Shown here: piece after piece, positions 44,973 through 53,572 of the stretch
Position numbering within the stretch: position 1 is the stretch's first letter
How the letters are laid out: every line of letters begins with the position of its first letter
Assembly (NCBI GenBank): GCA_963813435.1
Contig: CAWEYY010000002.1
Location: forward strand, 558,001-622,000
Direction of reading: 5' to 3'
Origin: AC-32 sp963813435
GTDB taxonomy: Bacteria > Actinomycetota > Thermoleophilia > Gaiellales > Gaiellaceae
Length of the DNA: 64,000 bases
Program-made: the position numbers and the translations under genes
The notes under the pieces: model-generated
What the model was told of the DNA's origin: nothing
Databases searched by the model: none
The model's input: the letters and a program-made list of their open reading frames with translations, nothing else

Positions 44973-45686
44973 GTGCGACTGACGCTCGTGCGCCACGCGA
45001 CACTGCTGGTCGACATCGACGGTCACCGCATGCTCGTTGACCCGATGCTTGACGACGCGGGCACGAGCCCGCCGATCGAGGACACGCCGAACCAGGTGCC
45101 GAACCCGCTCGTGCCCCTGCCCGTGCCGGCCGAGGAGGTCGTCCGCAACCTCAACGCAGTCATCGTCACGCACCTGCACGAGGACCACTTCGACGAGACG
45201 GCCGCGAGGCTGCTGCCGAGAGACGTCCCCGTCTTCTGCCAGCCCGAGGACGAGGCCTCGCTCGCCGGGCACGGCCTGCTGGTGCGGCCTGTCGCGACGG
45301 CCGTCCACTGGGACGGCCTCTCGATCGCGCGCACCGGCGGGCAGCACGGAACAGGCGAGATCGCCAGTGAGCTCGCCCCGGTGAGCGGCTTCGTGATCGG
45401 CGACCTCTACATCGCCGGCGACACGATCTGGTGCAAGGAGGTCGAGGAGGCACTCGCCGACCACAGCCCCCGCGTGGGAGTCGTCAACGGCAGCGGAGCG
45501 CGCTTCCTCGAAGGCGATCCGATCGTGATGACGACCGACGACATCCGCGAGGTCGTCGCGCGCGTCCCGAAGGTCGTGGTCGTCCACCTCGAGGCGATTA
45601 ACCACTGCCTCGACTCGCGCGCGGACGTTCGCACCGCGGTCCCCGAGGCGCTCGTGCCCGAGGACGGCGAGACGCTCGACCTCTGA
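44973..45686 (+). CDS. Metallo-beta-lactamase-fold hydrolase
   Basis: A 237-residue MBL-fold protein related to UlaG-like lactonases or L-ascorbate lactonase-type. MRLTLVRHATLLVDIDGHRM opens with a likely metal-related His; VTHLHEDHFDETAARLL is the HxHxDH metal site; IAGDTIWC provides the bridging Asp; HLEAINHC gives a later His. Two metals are expected, probably zinc or manganese. The substrate is not known. A leaderless promoter seems to start its transcript. Confidence 0.9.
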   Translation: MRLTLVRHATLLVDIDGHRMLVDPMLDDAGTSPPIEDTPNQVPNPLVPLPVPAEEVVRNLNAVIVTHLHEDHFDETAARLLPRDVPVFCQPEDEASLAGHGLLVRPVATAVHWDGLSIARTGGQHGTGEIASELAPVSGFVIGDLYIAGDTIWCKEVEEALADHSPRVGVVNGSGARFLEGDPIVMTTDDIREVVARVPKVVVVHLEAINHCLDSRADVRTAVPEALVPEDGETLDL

Positions 45687-45716
45687 GGCGACGGTGATTT
45701 CGCGCGTGTGCTGCGT

Positions 45717-45722
45717 TAGGGT
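45717..45722 (+). promoter_or_regulatory. Leaderless -10 box of the holin-like gene
   Basis: TAGGGT, then six bases (TGCCGC), then GTG 45729, without a Shine-Dalgarno sequence. Same spacing as at 44961 and 46120. Confidence 0.55.
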
Positions 45723-45728
45723 TGCCGC

Positions 45729-46115
45729 GTGATCAGGCTGATCGTCAGGACATTCATCGCGGTCGTCGCGAGCGCCGTCGGGCTGATCGTCGCCTCACTC
45801 GTCCTCGACGACTTCGACATCAACGCGTCGGGGTTCATCGGCGCGGTGATCATCTTCACGCTTGTGTACGTGCTCTTCACGCCGTTCCTGGCGAGCCAGT
45901 TCCGGCGGGCGAACTCGGCGGCCCTCGGCGGCGTGGCGCTGATCGCCACCCTGGCGGCGCTGATCATCACCGACCTGATCTCGGACGGCCTGAACATCAG
46001 CGGAGTCGGCACCTGGATCGCGTCGACGGTGATCGTCTGGGCCTGCATGGTCCTGGCAGCCTTCATCCTTCCGTACCTGGGACTCAAGAAGTACCTCGAA
46101 GAGCGCCGCGACTGA
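45729..46115 (+). CDS. Four-helix membrane protein (phage-holin-4_2 like)
   Basis: A 128-residue protein with four helices: IRLIVRTFIAVVASAVGLIV, GFIGAVIIFTLVYVLF, ALGGVALIATLAALIITDLI and WIASTVIVWACMVLAAFILP. This is the pattern of the superfamily IV holin-like (DUF/Phage_holin_4_2) proteins that are common as housekeeping membrane proteins and are not phage markers. No phage genes are near. GTG start with a leaderless promoter. Confidence 0.82.
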   Translation: MIRLIVRTFIAVVASAVGLIVASLVLDDFDINASGFIGAVIIFTLVYVLFTPFLASQFRRANSAALGGVALIATLAALIITDLISDGLNISGVGTWIASTVIVWACMVLAAFILPYLGLKKYLEERRD

Positions 46116-46119
46116 GCTC

Positions 46120-46125
46120 TAGACT
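46120..46125 (+). promoter_or_regulatory. Leaderless -10 box of the cyclase gene
   Basis: TAGACT, then six bases (CGGCGC), then GTG 46132. Identical geometry to the two preceding genes. Confidence 0.55.
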
Positions 46126-46131
46126 CGGCGC

Positions 46132-49100
46132 GTGACCTGCCCGAGTTGCGGCGAGGAGCTTCCGGGGAAGTTCCCATTCTGCCCGTTCTGCGGCGCTGCG
46201 CTGGGCGAGGAGGAGCGCCGCGAGGAGCGGAAGGTGGTGAGCGTCCTCTTCGCGGATCTCGTCGGCTTCACCGCGCGGGCCGAACAACTCGATCCGGAGG
46301 ACGTGCGCGCGCTGCTCGACCCGTACCACGCCCATCTCCGCGAGGAGCTCGAGCGCTTCGAAGGAACGGTGGAGAAGTTCATCGGCGACGCGGTGATGGC
46401 GTTGTTCGGCGCGCCGGTCACGCACGAGGACGATCCGGAGCGGGCCGTGCGCGCGGCGCTCGAGATCCGCAACTGGGTCCTCGAGCAGGGCGAGGAGCTA
46501 CAGGTGCGGATCGCGGTCAACACCGGCGAGGCGCTCGTCACCCTCGGTGCGCGGCCGAGCGAGGGCGAGGGTATGGCCGCCGGCGACGTCGTCAACACCG
46601 CCGCGCGGCTGCAGGCCGCCGCCGCGGTCAACGGGATCCTGGTCGGCGAGCAGACCTACCGCGCGACCGCCCACACGATCGAGTACCGCGAGGTGGAGCC
46701 GGTCGAGGGCAAGGGCAAGAGCGAGCCGATCCCGGCCTGGGAGGCGGTCGAGGCGCGCTCGCGTCTCGGCGTCGACATCTCGCGGCGGACGGACACGCCG
46801 CTCGTCGGGCGCAATCGCGAGCTCGAGCTCCTGGTCTCGACGCTCGCGCGTGTTCGCGAGGAGCGCTCGTCCCAGCTCGTGACGCTCGTAGGGGTGCCCG
46901 GGATCGGAAAGAGCCGGCTCGTGCGCGAGCTGCTCGAGACCGTAAAGCAGAGCGTCGGACTCGTACGCTGGCGTCAGGGCCGCTCGCTGCCGTACGGCGA
47001 GGGCGTCACGTTCTGGGCGCTGGCCGAGATCGTCAAGGCCGAGGCCGGCATCCTCGAGAACGACACGGCGGCCCAGTCCGAGGAGAAGCTCCGAGACGCG
47101 CTCGCCAGGCGCGGGGCGGACCCCACGGAACGGCAGTGGCTCGAGCGCCATCTGCGGCCGCTCGCCGGAGCCGCTGAGGAGGAGCAGGGCGGCACGGAGG
47201 AGAGCGTTGCCGCGTGGCGCCGCTTCTTCGAGATCCTCGCCGAAGAGGACCCGCTCGTGCTCGTGTTCGAGGATCTCCATTGGGCCGACGACGCCCTCCT
47301 CGACTTCGTCGACCAACTGGCCGAGCGGATCACAGGCGTGCCGCTGCTCGTGCTCGGCACCGCACGCCCGGAGCTGCTCCAGCGGCGGCCCGGCTGGGGC
47401 GGCGGCAAGGCGAACGCCCTCGCGATCTCGCTCTCGCCACTCTCGGACGAGGAGACCGCCCGTCTGATGCAGGCGCTGCTCGAACAGCCGCTGCTGGACG
47501 CGCGCACCCAGGAGACGCTCCTCGCACGGGCCGGGGGCAACCCGCTCTACGCCGAGCAGTACGCGCGCATGCTGCTCGAGCAGGGCAACCTCGAAGAGCT
47601 GCCGGACACCGTCCAGGGCATCATCGCCGCGCGCCTCGACGCGCTCGCCGAGGACGAGAAGCGGCTGCTCCAGGACGCGGCGGTCGTCGGCAAGGTCTTC
47701 TGGCTCGGCGCGCTCGCGGCCCTCGACGGCACCACGCGCCCTCAGGCCGACGATCTCCTCTTCGGGCTCGAGCGCAAGGAGTTCGTCCAGCGAGCACGCA
47801 GCTCGTCGGTTGCCGGGGAGAGCGAGTACGCCTTCCGCCACCTCCTGATCCGCGACATCGCCTACAGCCAGATCCCCCGGGCTACACGTGCCGAGAAGCA
47901 CCGGCTCACGGCCGGCTGGATCGAATCGCTCGGACGGCCGGACGATCAGGCGGAGATGCTCGCGCACCACTACCTCGCGGCGCTCGAGCTGGCGACGGCG
48001 TCTGGGGCCGAGTCGACCGCACTTGGAGAGTCGGCCCGCCTTGCGTTGCGGGACGCGGGCGACCGGGCAGCTTCGCTTTTCGCGCGCGAGGCTGCCGAGC
48101 GGTTCTACGATGCCGCGCTCCGGCTCTGGCCGGAGGACGACATCGAGCGGGCCGAGCTCCTCTTCCGCCGGGCGGCTCCTGTCCCGATGCTCGACCCCGG
48201 GAATCCCGAGGGCCTCAAGGAGGCCGGAGACGCCCTGCTCGCGGCCGGCGACCGCGCGAAGGCCGGCGAGGCGGAAATGCTCGTCGGACAGAGCTACTGG
48301 TTCCAGGGCCGGCGGGACCTCGCCGACGAGCACGCCAAACGCGCCGCCGAGCTGGTCGCAGGGACACCAACGAGTCGCTCGAGCGTGTGGGTTCTTGCGA
48401 GGCGGGCGACCCTGGCAAGCCTCGGCGGCGACGAGCAGCTTTCGATCACGCTCGCGTCGCAGTCGTTGGCTCAGGCCGAGGAGCTCGGCTGGGCCGACGG
48501 CATCGTCCAGGCGCTGAGCCCGCGCGGGGTTTCACGCGTGAGCCTGGGCGACCGCGGTGGGCTCGAGGATCTGGAGCGAAGCGTCGAGATCGCCACGGCC
48601 GCGGGCGCGCTCGGCTCACTTTCCCGCGCATACAACAACCTGTCAGTCGCCCAGATGTTCCTCGGGGAGTTGGAGGACGCGTTCGACTCCCGGCTGCACG
48701 CGGCGCGGGTCGCCGAGCAGATCGGCTCCGCACTCGACGCCCGCTGGTTCCAGGGCGTGATGATCGAAGAGCCCTACCGTCGCGGCGACTGGGACGAGGC
48801 GCTGCGGAAGATCGACGAGTTTCTCGCCCCCGTCGAAGCGGGCTCTCCGCACTATGCCGCCTACCAGGCCTACGGAATCCGGGCCGAGATCCTGGTAGCG
48901 CGCGGCGACCAGGCCGGCGCCGTCCGCGCTGTCGAGACGACGCTCGAGCTCGGCCGAACGGCCGCCGACGTCCAGGCGCTCTTCTACGCGCTCGTGTCCT
49001 CCGCATACGTGTTCTCCATCGGATCCCAGCGCGACCGCGCCGTCTCCCTCGCCCGCGAGCTGCTCGAGCCCCTGAGTCGTGGAGTCGGTATGCAGGCCGC

Positions 49101-49431
49101 CGTGATCAACCTTGCCACGTTTGCATGCGCGGCCGTCCGGCTCGATCTCGGGCAGGAGCTGGTCGATGCGCTTGCCAGCCATCCCCAGACCCCGTGGAGC
49201 GACGAGGTTCGGGCGTACGTGCGCGGGGACTTCGCGGCCGCCGCCGAGATCCTGCAGCGCATCGGATCTCGACCGGACGAGGCGGAAGCCCGCCTCCGCG
49301 CCGCAGAGCAGCTCGTCGCCGAGGGCCGCCGCCCCGACGAGCAGCTGCAGCGGGCGCTCGAGCTCTACCGCCAGATGGGCGCCACGCACTACCTCCGGGA
49401 GTGCGAGGCCCTCCTCCCCGCTTCGGCCTAG
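46132..49431 (+). CDS. Class III nucleotidyl cyclase fused to AAA ATPase and TPR repeats
   Basis: A 1099-residue signalling protein. A zinc ribbon (CPSCGEELPGKFPFCPFCGA, residues 3-22) is followed by a class III cyclase domain (VVSVLFADLVGFTARAEQ, FIGDAVMALFGAP, each with a metal Asp; residues about 33-200). A signal-type AAA ATPase (Walker A GVPGIGKSRLVREL near 254, Walker B LVLVFEDLHWADDA) and a helical TPR C-terminus come next. Such proteins couple cyclic-nucleotide synthesis to STAND-like switching. If active, its product could be read by cNMP-binding proteins such as the one at 6747. GTG start. Confidence 0.93.
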   Translation: MTCPSCGEELPGKFPFCPFCGAALGEEERREERKVVSVLFADLVGFTARAEQLDPEDVRALLDPYHAHLREELERFEGTVEKFIGDAVMALFGAPVTHEDDPERAVRAALEIRNWVLEQGEELQVRIAVNTGEALVTLGARPSEGEGMAAGDVVNTAARLQAAAAVNGILVGEQTYRATAHTIEYREVEPVEGKGKSEPIPAWEAVEARSRLGVDISRRTDTPLVGRNRELELLVSTLARVREERSSQLVTLVGVPGIGKSRLVRELLETVKQSVGLVRWRQGRSLPYGEGVTFWALAEIVKAEAGILENDTAAQSEEKLRDALARRGADPTERQWLERHLRPLAGAAEEEQGGTEESVAAWRRFFEILAEEDPLVLVFEDLHWADDALLDFVDQLAERITGVPLLVLGTARPELLQRRPGWGGGKANALAISLSPLSDEETARLMQALLEQPLLDARTQETLLARAGGNPLYAEQYARMLLEQGNLEELPDTVQGIIAARLDALAEDEKRLLQDAAVVGKVFWLGALAALDGTTRPQADDLLFGLERKEFVQRARSSSVAGESEYAFRHLLIRDIAYSQIPRATRAEKHRLTAGWIESLGRPDDQAEMLAHHYLAALELATASGAESTALGESARLALRDAGDRAASLFAREAAERFYDAALRLWPEDDIERAELLFRRAAPVPMLDPGNPEGLKEAGDALLAAGDRAKAGEAEMLVGQSYWFQGRRDLADEHAKRAAELVAGTPTSRSSVWVLARRATLASLGGDEQLSITLASQSLAQAEELGWADGIVQALSPRGVSRVSLGDRGGLEDLERSVEIATAAGALGSLSRAYNNLSVAQMFLGELEDAFDSRLHAARVAEQIGSALDARWFQGVMIEEPYRRGDWDEALRKIDEFLAPVEAGSPHYAAYQAYGIRAEILVARGDQAGAVRAVETTLELGRTAADVQALFYALVSSAYVFSIGSQRDRAVSLARELLEPLSRGVGMQAAVINLATFACAAVRLDLGQELVDALASHPQTPWSDEVRAYVRGDFAAAAEILQRIGSRPDEAEARLRAAEQLVAEGRRPDEQLQRALELYRQMGATHYLRECEALLPASA

Positions 49432-49655
49432 ATCACGTCGACTGCGACGTTCGGGTGCATCAGCTGCCAGACGCGCAGTAGCAACTCGATCTCCTGCCGC
49501 GCGTGCCGCTCCTGGAGCCCCGCTGGGAGCTCGACGGCGAGACAGTCCTCCTCCTCCAACCGTCGCGCGGGCATCTCCCGTCGCTGGAAGAAGTCGAGCA
49601 GGTCGTCGGTCGCCTGCCCCTCGCTGAGGCGTAGCTGGATCTCCATTGGCCGCAT
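49428..49655 (-). CDS. Small hypothetical protein
   Basis: A 75-residue protein, MRPMEIQLRLSEGQATDDLL onward. The middle (FFQRREMPARRLEEEDCLAV) and end (EIELLLRVWQLMHPNVAVDV) give a beta-alpha-beta mix. No known family. It overlaps the cyclase stop by four bases and is transcribed against it. Start may be ATG 49655 or the next in-frame ATG at 49646. Confidence 0.6.
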   Translation of the reverse strand: MRPMEIQLRLSEGQATDDLLDFFQRREMPARRLEEEDCLAVELPAGLQERHARQEIELLLRVWQLMHPNVAVDVI

Positions 49656-49751
49656 GGCGACGGGCCCGGAGCCGAGCCCGTCTCTTAGGGCTTCGACATC
49701 GGGAGCCGGCGTGGCCAGCCCTCAACTCAGGGACTCAGGAGCGGACTCGGG

Positions 49752-51011
49752 TTACGAGAGCGACGTGTCGAGGATCGTGAGACCGCGGTCGAGCTCTTCG
49801 TCGGTCGCGGTCAGCGGCGGCAGCAGCCGGATCACGTTCCCGTAGATCCCGCAGGCGATGAGCAGCAGGCCCTGCTCGTACGCCGCGGCGGTCAGCTTCT
49901 TCGCCTCGTCGCCAGAGGGTGTCGCGAACTCGAGGGCGAGCATCGACCCGAGGCCGCGAACCTCGCCGATCTGCGGGTGGTCGGTCGCGATGCGATCGAG
50001 CCTGACGCGCACGAGGCGGCCGATCTCGTCTGCTCGCTCGCGGAACTCCGCCGATGCGAGCGTATCGAGGACGGCGCAGGCCGCAGCGGCAGCGACGGGG
50101 TTCCCGCCGAAGGTTCCGCCGAGCCCGCCGGGGTGCGGTGCGTCCATCACCTCGGCCTTGCCCGTGACGGCTGCGAGCGGCAGGCCGCCGCCGAGCGTCT
50201 TCCCCGAGGTCATGAGGTCGGGCTCGACGCCGAGGCGCTCGATCGCCCAGACCGTGCCGGTCCGGCCGCAGCCCGACTGCACCTCGTCGGCGACGTAGAG
50301 GATCCCGTGCTTCTCGCAGATCTCCTTGAGGCCCTGCACGAACTCGGCCGGCATCGCGATGAACCCGCCCTCGCCCTGCACGGTCTCGAGCACCATGCAC
50401 GCGACCGACTGCGGGTCGACGTCCTGCTTGAAGAGGAGCTCGAGGCCGGCGAGCGCGTCCTCGGTCGTGACGCCGCGGTACGGGTACGGCGCAGGCGCGC
50501 GGTAAATCTCGGGCGCAAGCGGCCCAAAGCTCTGCTTGTAGACGAGTTTCGCCGTCATCGCCATGGTCAGGTTCGTGCGTCCGTGGAAAGCGCGGTCGAA
50601 GGCGATCACGGCGGGCCGGCCGGTGGAGGCGCGCGCGATCTTGACCGCGTTCTCGACGGCCTCGGCGCCCGAGTTGACGAGCATCGATTTCGTCGCAGAC
50701 TCGCCGGGCCAGAGGTCGTCGAGCCGCCGGCAGACCTCCACGTACGGCTCGTACATGCCGACCATGAAGCACTGGTGCAGGTAGTTGTCGACCTGCTCGT
50801 GGATCGCGCGGACGATCGTCTCCGGGCTGTGGCCCAGGTTCTGGCAGGCGATCCCGCCTGCGAAGTCGAGGAACTCGTTGCCCTCGCCGTCCCAGACGCT
50901 CGCACCCTCGGCGCGGCTGACGACGAAATCGGTCGTCGCGATCCCGCGCGGGACGAAGCGCTCGCGCTGTGCGCGAACGTCCACGCCCTGGACTGGCTGC
51001 GTCTCCATCAT
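49752..51011 (-). CDS. gabT: Class III aminotransferase (4-aminobutyrate type)
   Basis: A PLP enzyme of about 419 residues. LVNSGAEAVENAVKIARA and AFHGRTNLTMAMTAK bind cofactor phosphate. The catalytic-site Asp is in YVADEVQSGCGRTG, the Schiff-base Lys is in TSGKTLGGGLPLAAVTGK, and PHPGGLGGTFGGNPVAAAA follows. This pattern is GabT-like, transferring an omega-amino group to 2-oxoglutarate; other omega-amino acids are possible. ATG 51011 has TACTGT five bases upstream, a possible leaderless promoter. Divergent from proline dehydrogenase by 23 bp. Confidence 0.92.
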   Translation of the reverse strand: MMETQPVQGVDVRAQRERFVPRGIATTDFVVSRAEGASVWDGEGNEFLDFAGGIACQNLGHSPETIVRAIHEQVDNYLHQCFMVGMYEPYVEVCRRLDDLWPGESATKSMLVNSGAEAVENAVKIARASTGRPAVIAFDRAFHGRTNLTMAMTAKLVYKQSFGPLAPEIYRAPAPYPYRGVTTEDALAGLELLFKQDVDPQSVACMVLETVQGEGGFIAMPAEFVQGLKEICEKHGILYVADEVQSGCGRTGTVWAIERLGVEPDLMTSGKTLGGGLPLAAVTGKAEVMDAPHPGGLGGTFGGNPVAAAAACAVLDTLASAEFRERADEIGRLVRVRLDRIATDHPQIGEVRGLGSMLALEFATPSGDEAKKLTAAAYEQGLLLIACGIYGNVIRLLPPLTATDEELDRGLTILDTSLS

Positions 51012-51034
51012 CCCGAACAGTAGAAGATGCGGCC

Positions 51035-51952
51035 GTGTCCGGGCTATTGAAGCGCGCGATCCTCGTCGGCGCGACAAACGGCGCGGTCACCTCGTTCGTC
51101 GAGAGACACGGGATGCGGCTCGGCGCCGCGCGGTTCGTCGCGGGTGAGACGCTTGACGAGTGCGTCGTCGCCCTGCGGCGGCTGAACGACCAGGGTCTCC
51201 GGGCGAATACCACCCTGCTCGGTGAGGACACGACCGACGCGGAGGGCGCGCGGGCCGTCGTCACCGCCTACGAGGACGTCTTCGACCGGATCGCCGCCGA
51301 GGAACTGCGCGCGAACGTCGCCCTGAAACTCACCCACCTAGGTCTCGGCCTCGGCGAGGACGTCGCATTCGAGAACGTCGCGCGGGTGGTCGACCACGCG
51401 GCGGGCCACGGCAACTTCGTCCGGATCGACATGGAGCGCTCGGACGTCCTCGAGCCCACGTTGCGGATCTACCGCCGCCTGCGCGAGACCCGCGACAACG
51501 TCGGCTGCGTCCTCCAGTCGTACCTCTACCGCACGCCTCACGACCTCGAGCAACTGCTGCCGCTCGAGCCGAACATCCGTCTGGTCAAGGGCGCCTACCT
51601 CGAGCCGCCAGAGATCGCGTACCCGCAGAAGGACGACGTCGACTCCGCCTACGTCCGCCTGCTCGAGGAGGGGCTGCGGCGAGCGGGGCACGTCGCCGTC
51701 GCGACGCACGACGACAAGCTGATCGAGCACACGATCCGCTTCGCGGAGCGCGAGAGCATCCCGCGAGAACGCTTCGAGTTCCAGATGCTTTACGGCGTCC
51801 GCACGCAGCTCCAGCTCGACCTCGTCGCCCGCGGCTACGACGTCCTGGTCGCCACGCCGTATGGCCCGGCCTGGTACCCGTACCTGATGCGCCGCCTGGC
51901 CGAGCGCCCGGCGAACCTCCTGTTCGTCCTGCAGAACCTCACGCGGCGCTAG
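51035..51952 (+). CDS. Proline dehydrogenase
   Basis: A 305-residue FAD enzyme (PRODH barrel) that oxidises proline to pyrroline-5-carboxylate. Family segments include LKLTHLGLGLGEDVAFENV, FVRIDMERSDVLEPTLRIYR, GCVLQSYLYRTPHDLEQLL, NIRLVKGAYLEPPEIAYP and YLMRRLAERPANLLFVL with the substrate-binding Arg pair. GTG 51035 is the likely start. No P5C dehydrogenase is seen alongside. Divergent from gabT. Confidence 0.93.
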   Translation: MSGLLKRAILVGATNGAVTSFVERHGMRLGAARFVAGETLDECVVALRRLNDQGLRANTTLLGEDTTDAEGARAVVTAYEDVFDRIAAEELRANVALKLTHLGLGLGEDVAFENVARVVDHAAGHGNFVRIDMERSDVLEPTLRIYRRLRETRDNVGCVLQSYLYRTPHDLEQLLPLEPNIRLVKGAYLEPPEIAYPQKDDVDSAYVRLLEEGLRRAGHVAVATHDDKLIEHTIRFAERESIPRERFEFQMLYGVRTQLQLDLVARGYDVLVATPYGPAWYPYLMRRLAERPANLLFVLQNLTRR

Positions 51953-52029
51953 CGTCTCCGTAATTCACCGAACTGCGGTCAGGCCTGTCACGGATGCCCA
52001 CAGGCGCCCGCGCCTTCAACCTCGTGGAC

Positions 52030-52518
52030 ATGCAGCGGAGCCGGCGGCGTTCCTGGAAGCGATGGCTTCTGTACGGCCTCGGCGGACTCGTTGCGCTGTT
52101 CGTGCTCATCCAGGCGATCCCCTACGGGCGCGACCACCCGAACCCGCCCGTGCTCAAGGAGCCCGCCTGGGACTCGCCGCAAACACGTGCCTTCGCGGTC
52201 GACGCCTGCTTCGACTGTCACAGCAACCAGACGAAGTGGCCCTGGTACACGAACATCGCGCCGGTTTCGTGGCTGACCGAGAGCGACGTCAAGAGTGGTC
52301 GCTCGTCACTCAACTTCTCCGAGTGGAACCGGCCCCAGGACACGAGCATCGGAGACATCGTCGAGGCCGTGCAAGGCGGCTCGATGCCGCCTGCCTACTA
52401 CGCGTGGATGCCCAACCACCCCGGGGCGAAGCTCTCGAAGAGCGAGAAGGCGGCCTTCATCCGGGGTCTCGAGGCGACATTCAAGGCATCGCCTCCGATC
52501 GGTGGCGGAGGCGGCTGA
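52030..52518 (+). CDS. Haem-binding domain protein (CxxCH), membrane anchored
   Basis: About 162 residues: a basic start (MQRSRRRSWKRW), one helix (LLYGLGGLVALFVLIQAI) and a Haem_bd-type domain with ACFDCHSNQTKWPWYTNIAP (CFDCH haem c motif) and EWNRP; a possible axial Met is in GSMPPAYYAWMPNHPGAKLS. This small monohaem family is common in soil bacteria. Frame extends upstream to 51994. It probably stands on the outer face of the membrane. Confidence 0.88.
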   Translation: MQRSRRRSWKRWLLYGLGGLVALFVLIQAIPYGRDHPNPPVLKEPAWDSPQTRAFAVDACFDCHSNQTKWPWYTNIAPVSWLTESDVKSGRSSLNFSEWNRPQDTSIGDIVEAVQGGSMPPAYYAWMPNHPGAKLSKSEKAAFIRGLEATFKASPPIGGGGG

Positions 52519-52519
52519 G

Positions 52520-53554
52520 CTAGCTCCCCGGGAACTGGCCCAGGGTGACCTTCGCGGTCGACGTGGAGCCGTCCTGGTGCCTGAGCGCCACCTTCACGGT
52601 CTGGCCCGGCTTCAATCCGGCAAGCACGGTGCCGAGGGCGTCCGCAGTCGGCGTCGCGGTGCCGTTGACCGCGGTGATCAGGTCGCCGGTCTTCAGCCCC
52701 GCCTTCGCGGCGGGTGACCCGGCCGAGACGGAGCTGACGTAGACGCCCTGCCCGGTGTCGCTGATCGTGATGCCGAGGTACGCGCGGCGCGAGTTCACGA
52801 CGTGCCCGTACTTCACGATCTGGCCGGCGATGTCGGAGACGACGCTGCTCGGGATCGCGAAGCCGATCCCCGCGGCCGCGCCGCCGAGCTGCGGGTCGCC
52901 GGCGGCTAGCGTCGGGATCCCGATCACCCGGCCCGAGATGTCGACGAGCGCACCGCCCGAGTTGCCGGGGTTGATCGGGGCGCTCGTCTGGATCGTGTTC
53001 GGCAGCGTGACGCCGTTCCCCTCGGAGGACGTGCGGTGGAGCGCGCTGACGATCCCCTGCGTGACGCTCGAGCTGAGCCCGAGCGGGTTGCCGATCGCCA
53101 TCGCGATGTCCCCCACGCGCAGCTTCGCTGAGTTGGCGAACTCGGCCGGGCCGAGTCCGAGGTTGTCGACCTTGATCACCGCGAGGTCGTCCGCCGGGAA
53201 CGTCCCGACGAGCTTCCCCTGGAGGCGCTTGCCGCCCGAGGTTGTGACCGTGAACGTCTTCGAGCTGCCGACGACATGGTTGTTGGTGACGATGTCGCCG
53301 TCGGCGTCGAAGACGACCCCGGAGCCGAGGCCCTCCGAGGTCTGGATCTGCACGACCGACGGCGAGACGTGCCTGTACACGTCGACGAATGTCTGCTGCA
53401 GCGCGGCCGCGACGGTAGAGCTCGGTGTGGAAGATTGCGGCGACGCAGAGACCGTGACCGTGGTCGTAGCGGCCTTCTTCCCACAGCCGACTACAAGGAG
53501 AGCCGTCGCGGCGAGCACCGCACAGAGCGCAGCCGACATGATTTTCGGCGTCAC
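52520..53554 (-). CDS. HtrA/DegP-type serine protease, lipoprotein
   Basis: A 344-residue trypsin-like protease with a lipobox (LLVVGCGKK, Cys24) that would anchor it to the membrane. Catalytic triad: His in TNNHVVGSS, Asp in PADDLAVIKV, Ser in INPGNSGGALVD. A PDZ domain forms the C-terminus (RRAYLGITISDTGQGVYVSS, AGLKTGDLITAVNG). A Ser/Thr-rich linker follows the anchor. It should degrade or process damaged exported proteins. Confidence 0.94.
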   Translation of the reverse strand: MTPKIMSAALCAVLAATALLVVGCGKKAATTTVTVSASPQSSTPSSTVAAALQQTFVDVYRHVSPSVVQIQTSEGLGSGVVFDADGDIVTNNHVVGSSKTFTVTTSGGKRLQGKLVGTFPADDLAVIKVDNLGLGPAEFANSAKLRVGDIAMAIGNPLGLSSSVTQGIVSALHRTSSEGNGVTLPNTIQTSAPINPGNSGGALVDISGRVIGIPTLAAGDPQLGGAAAGIGFAIPSSVVSDIAGQIVKYGHVVNSRRAYLGITISDTGQGVYVSSVSAGSPAAKAGLKTGDLITAVNGTATPTADALGTVLAGLKPGQTVKVALRHQDGSTSTAKVTLGQFPGS

Positions 53555-53572
53555 TGCACTCAGCTTTGCAGC

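Noticed and set aside
45729..46115. The holin-like gene as a sign of a prophage
   Set aside because: No integrase, terminase, capsid or lysin genes nearby; this holin-like family is common as a chromosomal membrane protein.
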